Positions 45,806-54,511 of a DNA stretch of 64,000 nucleotides are shown here, piece after piece. The position numbers and the translations under genes are program-made. Position 1 is the stretch's first letter, and each line of letters opens with the position of its first letter. The DNA comes from an uncultured Collinsella sp. (lineage in GTDB: Bacteria > Actinomycetota > Coriobacteriia > Coriobacteriales > Coriobacteriaceae): assembly GCA_902472315.1 (NCBI GenBank), contig CABRNM010000007.1:1-64000 (forward strand), read 5' to 3'. The notes under the pieces are model-generated. The model worked only from the letters and a program-made list of their open reading frames with translations. It was not told the DNA's origin and searched no databases.

Positions 45806-46342
45806 CTACTTGGCGGCCTTACCCAGCTTGCGGCGGATGTGCTCGCCAACGTAGTGGATACCCTTGCCCTTGTAAGGCTCGGGAGGACGATGGCCGCGGA
45901 TCTCAGCGGCGATCTGACCGACCTGCTGCTTGTTGATACCCTTGACGTTCACGTGGGTGTTGTCGGGAACCTCGAAGGTGATGCCCTCGGGAGCCTCGAC
46001 GATCACGGGGTGCGAGAAGCCCAGGGAGAACTCGAGGTTCTTGCCCTTCTGCTGCACGCGGTAACCGACGCCGGCGAGCTCGAGCTTCTTCTCGAAGCCC
46101 TCGGAAACGCCAACAACCATGTTGTGGATGAGGGCGCGGGTGAGGCCATGGCGGGCACGGGTCTCACGCTCGTCGTCGGGACGGGAAACGGTGAGGACGT
46201 TGTCCTCGACGTTGATAGCGAGCTTCTCAAAGACATCGAGCTCGAGCTGGCCCTTGGGGCCCTTGACGACAACGTTGTTGCCGTTGACTGCCACTTCGAC
46301 TCCGGCGGGAATCTGGACAGGCTTATTACCGATACGAGACAC
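45806..46342 (-). CDS. rplF: Ribosomal protein L6
   Basis: L6 (178 residues) carries two related domains. MSRIGNKPVQIPAGVEVAVNGNNVVVKGPKGQLELDV opens the first, and INKQQVGQIAAEIRGHRPPEPYKGKGIHYVGEHIRRKLGK is the conserved C-terminal motif. It sits near the factor-binding centre of the large subunit. It follows rpsH by 33 bases. Confidence 0.97.
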   Translation of the reverse strand: MSRIGNKPVQIPAGVEVAVNGNNVVVKGPKGQLELDVFEKLAINVEDNVLTVSRPDDERETRARHGLTRALIHNMVVGVSEGFEKKLELAGVGYRVQQKGKNLEFSLGFSHPVIVEAPEGITFEVPDNTHVNVKGINKQQVGQIAAEIRGHRPPEPYKGKGIHYVGEHIRRKLGKAAK

Positions 46343-46375
46343 GGTGATCTCCTTTCCTTCTACCTACCGAGCGAA

Positions 46376-46774
46376 TTACCAGACGTAAGCGATGATCTCG
46401 CCGCCGACGTTGTGCTTGCGAGCATCGCGGTCGGTCATGACGCCATGGCTGGTGGAAATAATGGCGGTACCAAGGCCACCGCGGACGCGGGGCATGTCGG
46501 CAACGCCGGTGTACTTACGCAGGCCCGGCTTGGAAATGCGGCGGATGCCGTTGATGACCTTAGCCTTCTTGGGACCATACTTAAGCGTGATGTGCAGAGT
46601 CTTCTGGGGAACGGTGTCCTCGACATCGTAGCCCTCGATGTAGCCCTCCTCGTGCAGAACACGAGCGATCTCGACGAGCTTCTTGCTGCTCGGCATGGAG
46701 ACCGTGGCCTTGTTCACAGAGTTAGCGTTACGGATGCGCGTAAGCATATCTGCGATCGGGTCTGTAAGGTTCAT
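46376..46774 (-). CDS. rpsH: Ribosomal protein S8
   Basis: S8 (132 residues) starts MNLTDPIADMLTRIRNANSVNKATVSMPSSKKLVEIARVLHEEGYI. It ends with GLGTAIISTSHGVMTDRDARKHNVGGEIIAYVW, the 16S-binding motif. In E. coli S8 also represses its own operon through an L5-region mRNA site. A hairpin in the rplE-rpsN gap here could play such a part. Confidence 0.97.
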   Translation of the reverse strand: MNLTDPIADMLTRIRNANSVNKATVSMPSSKKLVEIARVLHEEGYIEGYDVEDTVPQKTLHITLKYGPKKAKVINGIRRISKPGLRKYTGVADMPRVRGGLGTAIISTSHGVMTDRDARKHNVGGEIIAYVW

Positions 46775-46893
46775 ACAGATTCTCCTTCGTTCTTGATGAA
46801 CACGTGCTCTTGGTTCTTCGCCGCCCTTAACGGCAAAGCCTTTTTAGCGCGTTTTCCCTGTTCCAAACTGATGCTTGAAACGCTGGTAGTGAC

Positions 46894-47079
46894 TTACCAG
46901 CTGGCCTTCTTAACGCCGGGAAGCTCGCCCTTGAGTGCAAGCTCGCGGAAGCAGACACGGCACAGGCCGAACTTGCGGTACACAGAGTGCGGACGGCCGC
47001 AGCGCTGGCAGCGCGTGTACTCACGAGTAGAGAACTTCTGCTTGCGATTGCACTTGACGATCATCGATGTCTTAGCCAC
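46894..47079 (-). CDS. rpsN: Ribosomal protein S14 type Z
   Basis: This 61-residue zinc-binding S14 has the four cysteines in CQRCGRPHSVYRKFGLCRVCFRELAL. It lies between rplE and rpsH, the standard place. A 119-base gap follows before rpsH, with no open frame seen in it. Confidence 0.97.
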   Translation of the reverse strand: MAKTSMIVKCNRKQKFSTREYTRCQRCGRPHSVYRKFGLCRVCFRELALKGELPGVKKASW

Positions 47080-47113
47080 TTATATCCTCCTCACATAGAG
47101 TATTGTTCGCCCC

Positions 47114-47143
47114 AAGCGCCGCCCCCTTGTGGGAACGGCGCTT
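47114..47143 (-). other. RNA hairpin between rplE and rpsN
   Basis: AAGCGCCG and CGGCGCTT pair perfectly, with a further CCC/GGG pair above a two-base bulge and a TTGT-type loop. There is no U-tract. It is a candidate ribosomal-protein binding site or mRNA processing site. Confidence 0.5.
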
Positions 47144-47158
47144 ATAGGGCAGGTGAAC

Positions 47159-47716
47159 CTATTTCTTGAACGGGAAACCGAAGGCGTCCAGAAGGGCCTT
47201 GGCCTCCTCATCGGTGTTGGCGGTGGTCACGAAAGTGATGTCCATACCACGCTGGTGATCGACGGAATCGAAGTCGATCTCGGGGAAGATGAGCTGCTCG
47301 GTGACGCCCATGGAGAAGTTACCACGGCCGTCGAAGCTCTTGGCGGAAATGCCGCGGAAGTCGCGGATACGGGGGATCGCGACGGAGGTCAGACGATCGA
47401 AGAACTCCCACATACGGTCGCCACGCAGGGTAACCTTGCAGCCGATCGGCATACCAGCGCGCAGGCGGAAGGTAGCGATGGACTTGCGGGCACGGGTGAT
47501 CATCGGCTGCTGGCCGGTGATGGCGCGCAGGTCGCGCACGGCACCGTCGATGGCCTTGGAATCGGTAGCGGCCTCGCCGACACCCATGTTCACGACGATC
47601 TTCTCAAACTTGGGGATCATCATGACGTTCTCGTACTGGAACTTGTCCTGAAGCTGCTGCTTGACCTCGTTGTTGTACTTGGTCTTCAGACGCGGCACAT
47701 ACTTCTCTTCTGCCAT
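47159..47716 (-). CDS. rplE: Ribosomal protein L5
   Basis: L5 (185 residues) binds 5S rRNA and contacts P-site tRNA. The core includes FQYENVMMIPKFEKIVVNMGVGEA and RAGMPIGCKVTLRGDRMWEFFDRL. It ends with GMDITFVTTANTDEEAKALLDAFGFPFKK. It is the first gene of this ribosomal cluster. The usual upstream neighbours rplN and rplX are absent, and the next gene is an unrelated permease. AAGGAG lies seven bases before the ATG. Confidence 0.97.
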   Translation of the reverse strand: MAEEKYVPRLKTKYNNEVKQQLQDKFQYENVMMIPKFEKIVVNMGVGEAATDSKAIDGAVRDLRAITGQQPMITRARKSIATFRLRAGMPIGCKVTLRGDRMWEFFDRLTSVAIPRIRDFRGISAKSFDGRGNFSMGVTEQLIFPEIDFDSVDHQRGMDITFVTTANTDEEAKALLDAFGFPFKK

Positions 47717-47853
47717 TGTTCACTCCTTCTTGGGGTTTTAAGCACGGGGCGTGGCCACGATGGGTTGTCCTCGTGCCTCCTGGCTGCATCCGCGCCGCTC
47801 ATGGCATTTTGCGGTTTGGACTCGACACAGCAGGAGCCGACAAAACAATCGGT

Positions 47854-47882
47854 ACTATACGCGCATTGAGTGCGTATTTCCA
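47854..47882 (-). promoter_or_regulatory. Candidate promoter of the rplE-rplQ operon
   Basis: On the minus strand, TGGAAA (47877-47882), a 17-bp spacer and TATAGT (47854-47859) give a reasonable promoter about 140 bases before rplE. Confidence 0.5.
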
Positions 47883-47943
47883 GAAAAACCTCGTCTGCCT
47901 GCACAACTCCACAACTCCCCCGCACAAATGGATCCCAAAAAGC

Positions 47944-48010
47944 AGTTGCGGTGAAATAGGGGCTGTTTGACGGCTTAACAGGCTTAAACAGTCCGTATTT
48001 CACCGCAACT
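47944..48010. repeat. 67-bp palindromic element, copy 3
   Basis: Its ends are AGTTGCGGTGAAATA and TATTTCACCGCAACT. The inner part contains GGCTGTTT and AAACAGTCC arms. It lies 13 bases past the stop codon of the NCS2 permease gene. Confidence 0.92.
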
Positions 48011-48023
48011 TATATATGGGGCG

Positions 48024-49337
48024 TTATTTTTGGCGAGGCAGGACCAGGTTGAGGACGACGGCGACAAGTGCGGCGACGGCAATAGAGGATCCACCAAAGA
48101 CGGTGCCGACCCATGCGGGGAATCCAGCGCCAGCAAGTGCGCCGGCCGTGCGCTCAATGCCCGTGCCAAAGGCGATAGACAGACCCATGAGCGTGGTATC
48201 GCGCTGAGACAGGCCGTGGCGGGCAAACATGACCACACCGTTCATGCCGATGGTCGCGAACACGCCGATCGTGGCGCCGCCGATTACTGGCTGCGGAATG
48301 GACGTGAGCACTGCCGCGCACTTGGGCAGCAGTCCAGCGATGAGTAAGATGGCGGCGGCGAGCGTAAAGACCATACGATTGACGACCTTGTTCTCGGCGA
48401 TAATGCCCACATTCTGACCAAAGGTTGCTGTGGGGACGCCGCCCAAAAAGCCCGACAGCATACCGACCAGGCCGTTGGCGATCAGGCCACCCGAGATCTG
48501 GCTATCGGTCGCAGGGGTATCGAGCGCAGCGGATGACACGGCGGCAAACTCGCCCATGACCTGCACGGCGTTGACAATGGCGACAACGCCCACGACGGCG
48601 CACGCAGCCGGGTCGAACACCAGGCGATGGGCGCCCAGAGCCGGCGGGGCGAACCAGCTGGCAGTCGCGATGGCCGAGAAATCGACCATGCCCAACACCG
48701 CAGCCAAAACAAAGCCCGCGCAGATACCAGCCAGGATGCTGCCCAGCCTAAGCGCGCCCTTGCCGTAGTTGCCAGCCATAAAGGTGACGACAAACGTCAC
48801 GAGCGCGACGGCCCAGTTGGTGACGCTGCCAAAATCGGCAGCGCCCTCCCCGCCCGCCATGGAGGCAACTGCCACCGGGCACAGCGACAAGCCAATGACA
48901 AAGATGACGGTGCCGAGCACCGGGGCCGGGAACAGAAAACTCACGCGCCTAAACAGCAGGCCGAAGAGCACGACGAGCGCGCCGCCGATTACCTGGGCGC
49001 CCAGCACGGCCTCAAAGCCAAGCTCGAGACCGACCGCCTTGAGCGCCGGCACGAAGGTGAAGCTCGCGCCCATCACGATGGGCAGGCCCGAACCGACGAC
49101 GCCCTTTATGGGGAACTGTTGAAGGAAAATGTCGAGCGCCGAGAGAACCAGCGATGCCTGGATGACGGCGGCCTCCTCTTGAGGAGTAAAGCCGCAGACC
49201 GACGCAATGATGATAGCGGGCGTGACGATACCCGCGAACGCCGCCAGCACATGCTGCAGTGCATGGGGCAATATCTGCACAAACGATACTTTTCCCGTAC
49301 GCTCGAACAGGGCATCCCCTGCTGCCGACTCTGCCAT
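48024..49337 (-). CDS. NCS2-family purine/pyrimidine permease
   Basis: This 437-residue membrane protein has about 12-14 hydrophobic segments. It has the nucleobase:cation symporter-2 features QHVLAAFAGIVTPAIIIASV and GGVPTATFGQNVGII, the latter holding the NCS2 signature region. Members carry uracil, xanthine or urate. The neighbours (xdhC, yqeB, hydA) suggest a purine substrate such as xanthine or urate. The start has GGGAGG six bases upstream. It lies between two copies of the 67-bp palindrome. Confidence 0.9.
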   Translation of the reverse strand: MAESAAGDALFERTGKVSFVQILPHALQHVLAAFAGIVTPAIIIASVCGFTPQEEAAVIQASLVLSALDIFLQQFPIKGVVGSGLPIVMGASFTFVPALKAVGLELGFEAVLGAQVIGGALVVLFGLLFRRVSFLFPAPVLGTVIFVIGLSLCPVAVASMAGGEGAADFGSVTNWAVALVTFVVTFMAGNYGKGALRLGSILAGICAGFVLAAVLGMVDFSAIATASWFAPPALGAHRLVFDPAACAVVGVVAIVNAVQVMGEFAAVSSAALDTPATDSQISGGLIANGLVGMLSGFLGGVPTATFGQNVGIIAENKVVNRMVFTLAAAILLIAGLLPKCAAVLTSIPQPVIGGATIGVFATIGMNGVVMFARHGLSQRDTTLMGLSIAFGTGIERTAGALAGAGFPAWVGTVFGGSSIAVAALVAVVLNLVLPRQK

Positions 49338-49454
49338 TTGCGCCTCCCATACCCTAGGCAGCGGCACCATGCCGCTCAACGAGCGGACATTATAGGGCAT
49401 ATGGCACAGGTAGCATTTTGACCCGCAATCCTGCATCCCCCGGGGTCAAACAGC

Positions 49455-49521
49455 AGTTGCGGTGAAATAGTTCCTGGCTGACCGCCCGTCAGGCTTATCT
49501 AGGAACTATTTCACCGCAACT
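49455..49521. repeat. 67-bp palindromic element, copy 4
   Basis: The 22-base ends (AGTTGCGGTGAAATAG, then TTCCTG) match copies 1 and 5. It lies 17 bases past the xdhC stop codon. Confidence 0.92.
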
Positions 49522-49538
49522 TATTAGTGGGGATGCGA

Positions 49539-50582
49539 TTAGCGCTTGCGGGGGACGAGTTTGGTGCGACGCAGGTGGATCATCTCGGCGGCGATGGAGA
49601 TGGCAATCTCTTCGGGGTCCTCGGCCTCGATGGCGACTCCGATCGGCAGGTGCAGCTCGTCGATCTGCTCCTGCGTAAAGCCCTCCTGCTCCAGGCGGGC
49701 GCGCACAAAGGCAGTCTTGCGGCGCGAGCCCAAGCAGCCCAGATAGGCGGGTTTGGCGCGCATGGCCTGAATCACCACGTCGATATCGGACTTGTGGCCC
49801 GCTGTGGCCACGACCACCAAGTCGCGCGGGCCGATGGGACACAGCTCGCTCAGGTTCTTGTAATCGACCAGGCGACGATCGTAGACACCGGGCACCCAAT
49901 CGGGGGTCAGCGTGCCGGGGCGGTCATCGCACGCCACAACGGCAAAGCCCGCCGCCGTGAGCACCCGCGCCGTCGCAGCGCCCACGTGTCCGCAGCCAAA
50001 GATGTAGGTCAGGCCCTCGGGGCAGAGCGTCTCGATGTGCGCCGCGGGAATCTCGGAGGCTGCGTTGGTGTAGGTGACCTTACTCCCCTCCTCCACCAGC
50101 GAAAGCCCGGGGCAGCCGGCAATGGTATGGCGCGATGCCTCGCCATGGTACTCGGCCACATCGCCCTCGAGCGCGCTCGCGATAAACGGCTCAAAGTCGA
50201 TGACGAAGTCGCCGATGCGCCGATAGGCCAAGACGTCGGCAATTTCCTGGAACAACGGTGCCTGGGTCGCATCCAGATGCAGATAGCACAGGCAGATGGC
50301 TCCGCCGCAGATCATGCCGGTATCGGAGTTCTCGCCGCCCATGGTGTAGCGGACCAGACGCGATTGCCCTGCGGCCAGCAGCTCGCGCGCCTCATCCAGC
50401 GCAAAGAGTTCAATCTTGCCGCCGCCGATAGTGCCCGCCTGGCTGCCATCGGCAAAGACGGCCATCCAGGCGCCCACGCCGCGCGGCGATGACCCTGCCG
50501 TGCCGGCCACGACCACGAGTTCGCACGTCTCGCCAGCACGCAGAGCGGCAAGCGCCGCATTCACAACATCGAGCTTTTCCAT
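49539..50582 (-). CDS. xdhC: XdhC-family molybdenum hydroxylase maturation protein
   Basis: This 347-residue protein resembles XdhC/CoxI, which binds molybdenum cofactor, aids its sulfuration and hands it to xanthine dehydrogenase-type enzymes. GTAGSSPRGVGAWMAVFADGSQAGTIGGGKIE is the N-terminal family motif. A Rossmann-type C-domain follows (TYIFGCGHVGAATARVL). LGCLGSRRKTAFVRARLEQEG is also typical. It lies nine bases after yqeB, so the two form an operon. GAAGGCGG precedes the ATG. Confidence 0.9.
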   Translation of the reverse strand: MEKLDVVNAALAALRAGETCELVVVAGTAGSSPRGVGAWMAVFADGSQAGTIGGGKIELFALDEARELLAAGQSRLVRYTMGGENSDTGMICGGAICLCYLHLDATQAPLFQEIADVLAYRRIGDFVIDFEPFIASALEGDVAEYHGEASRHTIAGCPGLSLVEEGSKVTYTNAASEIPAAHIETLCPEGLTYIFGCGHVGAATARVLTAAGFAVVACDDRPGTLTPDWVPGVYDRRLVDYKNLSELCPIGPRDLVVVATAGHKSDIDVVIQAMRAKPAYLGCLGSRRKTAFVRARLEQEGFTQEQIDELHLPIGVAIEAEDPEEIAISIAAEMIHLRRTKLVPRKR

Positions 50583-50591
50583 TGCCGCCTT

Positions 50592-51386
50592 CTATCCTCT
50601 AAAGACATCGGTGAGCATGGCGAGCGCCTCGAGCACGCCGCCGCCGACCGACGTCGCCTTGTCCGAAATGTAGTTGATATAGCTGGCATCGCCGCGCGGA
50701 TCGACATCGGCGCACTTAAAGCCCTCAGTCACCTGCACGCCGTCGGCCAAAAGACCGCGCAAGCAGCCGTCAATCTGCGTGACCATGGGAGTATCGCCCG
50801 CGTAGCCAATCACGTCTCCGGCGCTCACGATGTCGCCGATTGCGCGGTCGGACCGAAACACGCCGGCGGCGGGGCTGTGGATAACGCGCTCCTTGCCATA
50901 GCCGGCGATAATGCCCGGCACGCCCGTGTTGGGCTGGGGCGAACCTTGGGTAATGACACGGCCGAGAAAATGTCCGCGCATGGTCTCGACCACGGCGTCG
51001 CAATCGACCGGCGCGGTAAAGCCCGGCCCCACGGCGATGACGGCAGGCGCCATGTCGCGCGTGGTGCCCAGGTTGCGCTTGGCCAAAATCGCGTCGACCA
51101 CAGCCGCGGGCTTAAGCTCATCGAGCATCTTGGCCTGGGGGTCCACCACAACGGCGACGTCTCCAGCCTCGGTAATCGCAAGCGCCTCAGCCGGCGTCTG
51201 TGCCAAGCGAGCGCGAATGCCTTCGACCTCGACCTCGCCCAGGTGAATGGCCTCGCAAAAACTGATCGTGCGGCGGATGCACGTGGGAACCGCGAGATCG
51301 GCCATAACGACCGACACGCCGGCGCGCACCAAGCGAGCGGCGACGCCCGTGGCGATATCGCCGGCGCCGCGAACATATACGAGCAT
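50592..51386 (-). CDS. yqeB: YqeB/EF2563-type selenium-dependent molybdenum hydroxylase accessory protein
   Basis: This 264-residue protein starts MLVYVRGAGDIATGVAARLVRAG, a dinucleotide-binding-like fold. It continues through EGIRARLAQTPAEAL and AVGPGFTAPVDCDAVVETMRGHFLGRVI, characteristic of the EF2563/YqeB family. The family occurs with selenium-dependent molybdenum hydroxylases, and its biochemical step is not established. GGGAGG precedes the ATG. It is divergent from yqeC across about 100 bases that should hold both promoters. Confidence 0.88.
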   Translation of the reverse strand: MLVYVRGAGDIATGVAARLVRAGVSVVMADLAVPTCIRRTISFCEAIHLGEVEVEGIRARLAQTPAEALAITEAGDVAVVVDPQAKMLDELKPAAVVDAILAKRNLGTTRDMAPAVIAVGPGFTAPVDCDAVVETMRGHFLGRVITQGSPQPNTGVPGIIAGYGKERVIHSPAAGVFRSDRAIGDIVSAGDVIGYAGDTPMVTQIDGCLRGLLADGVQVTEGFKCADVDPRGDASYINYISDKATSVGGGVLEALAMLTDVFRG

Positions 51387-51488
51387 TCCCGGGGCACCTC
51401 CCTGTGCTACGGTTTGAGCAGAGCAAATGCGGTTCGACCGCTACTCTGATGATTATTTATTATCACAGTATTATACGGCGGTGAACAG

Positions 51489-52223
51489 ATGGAAACGACG
51501 AGCGGAAACCTTGCCTCCACGCTCAAGATCGAGCCGGGCATTACCGCAATTATCGGCAGTGGCGGCAAGTCGACCTTGCTAAAGACGCTGGGCCTTGAGC
51601 TTATGCGCGCTGGCGGCCGCGTGCTCCTCTGCACCACCACGCATATGTTTCCTGTCGCCGGCGTGCCATGGGACGGGTCGAGCCGTCGCCTGGACTCCGC
51701 GCCTTGGAAGCCAGGGGCTCTGCATGTTCCCGGCTGCACCTGCGAGGCATGCGCGGGCCTTGCGCGCGGAAGTATCTGCCAGGCGGGTGTTTTGGACCCG
51801 GAGACAGGCAAGCTCTCCGCCCCCACTGAGCCGCTCAACGAGCTGGCACAGCGCTTTGACTATGTGTTGGCCGAGGCAGATGGCAGCAAGCGACTCCCGC
51901 TCAAGGCGCATGCCGCCTGGGAGCCGGTAATTCCCGCCGCCACGGCAAACGTTGTCTGGATCGTCGGCGCCTTGGGGCTCAGCAAGCCCATCAACGAAGC
52001 CGTCCACCACCCCGAGCTCTTTTGCGAGCGTTGCGGCTGCGAGCTCACCGACATCGCCACGCCCGAGCGCGTCGCCCAGGTGCTCAATGCCGAGCTGCGG
52101 ATGCTGAGCCTCAACAATGCCCGCATCATGCTCAACCAAGTCGACACGCTTGCCGACCCCACGATGGCCGACCACTTCGAGGCAGCCCTCGACCGTCCCA
52201 TCATCGCCACCAGCCTCAAATAG
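51489..52223 (+). CDS. yqeC: YqeC-type selenium cofactor biosynthesis protein
   Basis: This 244-residue protein has an N-terminal P-loop-like ITAIIGSGGKSTLLKTLG (residues 18-35), then LCTTTHMF, and CTCEACAGL, a cysteine group. YVLAEADGSKRLPLKAHAAWEPVIP is a strong family motif, and CERCGCELTD is another cysteine pair. YqeC proteins are linked genetically to selenium-dependent molybdenum hydroxylases, and the exact reaction is not established. It is the only plus-strand gene of the catabolic cluster, divergent from yqeB. The start lies just after a GGTGAACAG site. Confidence 0.87.
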   Translation: METTSGNLASTLKIEPGITAIIGSGGKSTLLKTLGLELMRAGGRVLLCTTTHMFPVAGVPWDGSSRRLDSAPWKPGALHVPGCTCEACAGLARGSICQAGVLDPETGKLSAPTEPLNELAQRFDYVLAEADGSKRLPLKAHAAWEPVIPAATANVVWIVGALGLSKPINEAVHHPELFCERCGCELTDIATPERVAQVLNAELRMLSLNNARIMLNQVDTLADPTMADHFEAALDRPIIATSLK

Positions 52224-52248
52224 CCCGCGCTGCCCCAGCAGACCTATA

Positions 52249-52315
52249 AGTTGCGGTGAAATAGTTCCTGAAACGGCCTATTTGGCGGCTAAACAGGAAC
52301 TATTCCACCGCAACT
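52249..52315. repeat. 67-bp palindromic element, copy 5
   Basis: Its ends match copies 1 and 4 through 22 bases. It fills the gap between the convergent ends of yqeC (26 bases away) and hydA (28 bases away). Confidence 0.93.
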
Positions 52316-52342
52316 GCGGAGGGGAATCCGGTGATCTTCCTG

Positions 52343-53710
52343 CTAGCGGGGGACGTAGCGGCCGGGTTGGGCTCCGGTGGGCTCGCCGTCGCGCGCGGCC
52401 AGCACGCCGTTCACAAACACAGCCTTGGCGCGGCCGTGCGCCTCAAAGCCCTCGAGCGGCGTGTAGTCCACAGCCTGATGCTGCGTCGCCGCGCGAATGG
52501 TCCAGCGCGCCTGGGGATCCCACACGCACACGTCGGCATCGGAGCCCTCGGCAAGACAGCCCTTGCGCGGATACATGCCAAAGACGCGCGCCGGGTTCTC
52601 GCTCATCAAGCGGCACAGATCCTCGGGACCCAGCTGCCCCTCAAAGCTCGTGGCAATCGCGACGGGACGATGCTCCACACCGGGCCCGCCGTTGGGAATC
52701 GCGCGGAAGTCATCGCGCCCGCGGTCCTTTTGCCCGTGCAGGTTAAAGCTGCAGTGGTCAGTGGCGATGGAATCGATCTCGCCGGCCACAAGCGCCTCGC
52801 GCAGTGCCACACGGTCACCCGCATGGCGCAGCGGCGGGCTCATCACATACTTGGCACCCGCAAAGCCGTCCTCGCCCTGCTCCAAGTAGCAAGTATCGTC
52901 GAGCATCAGATATTGAGGGCAGGTCTCGACATAGATATTCTTCTGCCCGCGCGCCTTGGCGGCACGGATGGCCTCGAGCCCCAGCTTGGTCGAAAGGTGC
53001 ACCACGTTGACCGGTGCGTCGCCGGCCAAGTGCGCCAGATACAGTAGACGGCTCACTGCCTCGGCCTCGCACACGTCCGGACGGCTGAGCGCGTGGCCCT
53101 CGGGCCCGTGGATACCCTGCTCAAACACGCGCTTCTGCAGCTCATTCACCAGCGTGCCGTTCTCGCAATGCACGCACAGTATGCCGCCAATACGCTTGAG
53201 CTCCTCGAGCACCTCGAGTGTCTCGGCATCGTCCAAGCGCAGGTGGTCGTAGGCAAAGTAAGTCTTAAACGACGATACGCCCGCCTCGCGCATGGCCGAA
53301 AGGTCGGCGCGGTTGCGCTCGTTCCACTCGGCGAGTGCCATATGAAAGGCGTAGTTGGCCGTGCAGGTTCCGTCGGCGCGGCGATGCCACTCGGTCAAGG
53401 CATCGGGCATGGTCACGCCGCGATCGGCCGTCGCGTAGTCCACGATGGTCGTCGTGCCGCCGCAGGCAGCCGCGCGCGTGCCGGTCTCAAAGCTATCGGC
53501 TGTCCAATCCATGCCGGTCCAGCACTGCATGTGCGTGTGGCCGTCGATAAAGCCGGGAAACACCCAGCAGCCCGTGGCATCCTCGACGGTATCGCCCTCG
53601 GCCGGCTCAATCGCCGCGGCGATCCGTACGATCTTATCGCCATCCATGGCAAGATCGGCGCGGCGAAGCCCCTGTGGCGTCACGAGCGCGCCGTTTTTGA
53701 TGATGATCAT
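52343..53710 (-). CDS. hydA: Dihydropyrimidinase/hydantoinase-type amidohydrolase
   Basis: This 455-residue enzyme opens cyclic imides or amides such as dihydropyrimidines or hydantoins. GFIDGHTHMQC carries the metal HxH near residue 58. SSFKTYFAYD holds the lysine that is carbamylated to bridge the zinc ions (near residue 147). CVHCENG and VNVVHLST supply further His ligands, and IATDHCSFN the catalytic Asp. In E. coli the equivalent gene (hyuA) lies in the yge-yqe purine cluster. The substrate here is inferred, not proven. It follows mocA by nine bases. Confidence 0.9.
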   Translation of the reverse strand: MIIIKNGALVTPQGLRRADLAMDGDKIVRIAAAIEPAEGDTVEDATGCWVFPGFIDGHTHMQCWTGMDWTADSFETGTRAAACGGTTTIVDYATADRGVTMPDALTEWHRRADGTCTANYAFHMALAEWNERNRADLSAMREAGVSSFKTYFAYDHLRLDDAETLEVLEELKRIGGILCVHCENGTLVNELQKRVFEQGIHGPEGHALSRPDVCEAEAVSRLLYLAHLAGDAPVNVVHLSTKLGLEAIRAAKARGQKNIYVETCPQYLMLDDTCYLEQGEDGFAGAKYVMSPPLRHAGDRVALREALVAGEIDSIATDHCSFNLHGQKDRGRDDFRAIPNGGPGVEHRPVAIATSFEGQLGPEDLCRLMSENPARVFGMYPRKGCLAEGSDADVCVWDPQARWTIRAATQHQAVDYTPLEGFEAHGRAKAVFVNGVLAARDGEPTGAQPGRYVPR

Positions 53711-53719
53711 AATTGCTCC

Positions 53720-54334
53720 TTATTGATTGATGCTGTTGGCCACGCGATCAAAATACGAGCAGGCGGCGATATGCTCCGTTATGCGTCGCTGTCCCTTGGT
53801 GGTATCGACGTCCCACAGCTCATAGGCACGCGCCTCGACCAGCACCACGTCGGTACGGTCCATAAGGATCGAGCCGCCGCCGTCCTTGCCCTCAAGACAC
53901 ATAAGTGCATCGAACAGTTCTGCCGGAAAGAGCACCGGGCTCGAAGGCTCACCGTTGCACGCAAGACGCACCGGATGCTTGCGGCCACGCTCGTCAAATG
54001 CACGAACCATGGCATCAAAAGAATCCGAACTCACGAGCGGCTGGTCGCCCGGCAAAAAGAGGCAACCTTTCCAGTTGCGTTCGACTCCCCACGAAAGGCC
54101 CGCACGGACGCTTTCGCTGCGCAGCTCGCCATCGTGCAGCACGCACGGGCAATGCTTGTCCTCGCAAATCCGGGCGACCTCGGGCCAACGCGTCGAAACC
54201 ACGACGTCAAATCCCCGGGGAACCGAATCGATGGTCCGGGCAATCAGCGGCTCGCCATAGATATCGGCGAGCATCTTGTTAGAGCCAAACCGCTTGCCCT
54301 CGCCCGAAGCCATAATGACGCAACCGAGTTTCAT
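53720..54334 (-). CDS. mocA: MocA-type molybdenum cofactor nucleotidyltransferase
   Basis: This 204-residue protein is a MobA-like nucleotidyltransferase. MASGEGKRFGSNKMLADIYGEPLIARTID (residues 8-36) is the nucleotide-binding motif. LFLPGDQPLVSSDSFDAMV holds the metal-binding Asp. Such enzymes attach CMP to molybdopterin, giving the cytosine-dinucleotide form used by xanthine dehydrogenase-type hydroxylases. GGGGAGG precedes the chosen ATG. A longer frame upstream lacks family similarity. It starts the second half of the cluster. Confidence 0.88.
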   Translation of the reverse strand: MKLGCVIMASGEGKRFGSNKMLADIYGEPLIARTIDSVPRGFDVVVSTRWPEVARICEDKHCPCVLHDGELRSESVRAGLSWGVERNWKGCLFLPGDQPLVSSDSFDAMVRAFDERGRKHPVRLACNGEPSSPVLFPAELFDALMCLEGKDGGGSILMDRTDVVLVEARAYELWDVDTTKGQRRITEHIAACSYFDRVANSINQ

Positions 54335-54457
54335 CTCCGCAAACCTCCCCTGGCTGCCTTGGACACCATAGTTGCTATACCCACCATAGCAAGCTCGCAC
54401 TCCGTCGGAACAGGCACGCACTCGTTTTCCAGCGAACGCCCCCTGGCTCCCCATAGC

Positions 54458-54494
54458 ACAAAGGAGGGCACCCCGCGACGCAGGGCACCCTCCT
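54458..54494 (-). terminator. Terminator after arcC
   Basis: AGGAGGG pairs with CCCTCCT, with an inner CCC/GGG stem. The minus-strand product ends CCTTTGTG. It lies about 18 bases past the arcC stop codon, so mocA-hydA probably has its own promoter. Confidence 0.6.
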
Positions 54495-54511
54495 CAATGG
54501 TGCAGATATGC

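Larger units (their letters stand above)
47717..48023. other. 307-base gap upstream of rplE
   Basis: It holds an approximately 135-base rplE leader, the candidate promoter at 47854-47882 and the 67-bp element copy 3. No trace of rplX coding sequence (KIKKGD-type motif) is seen. Confidence 0.6.
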
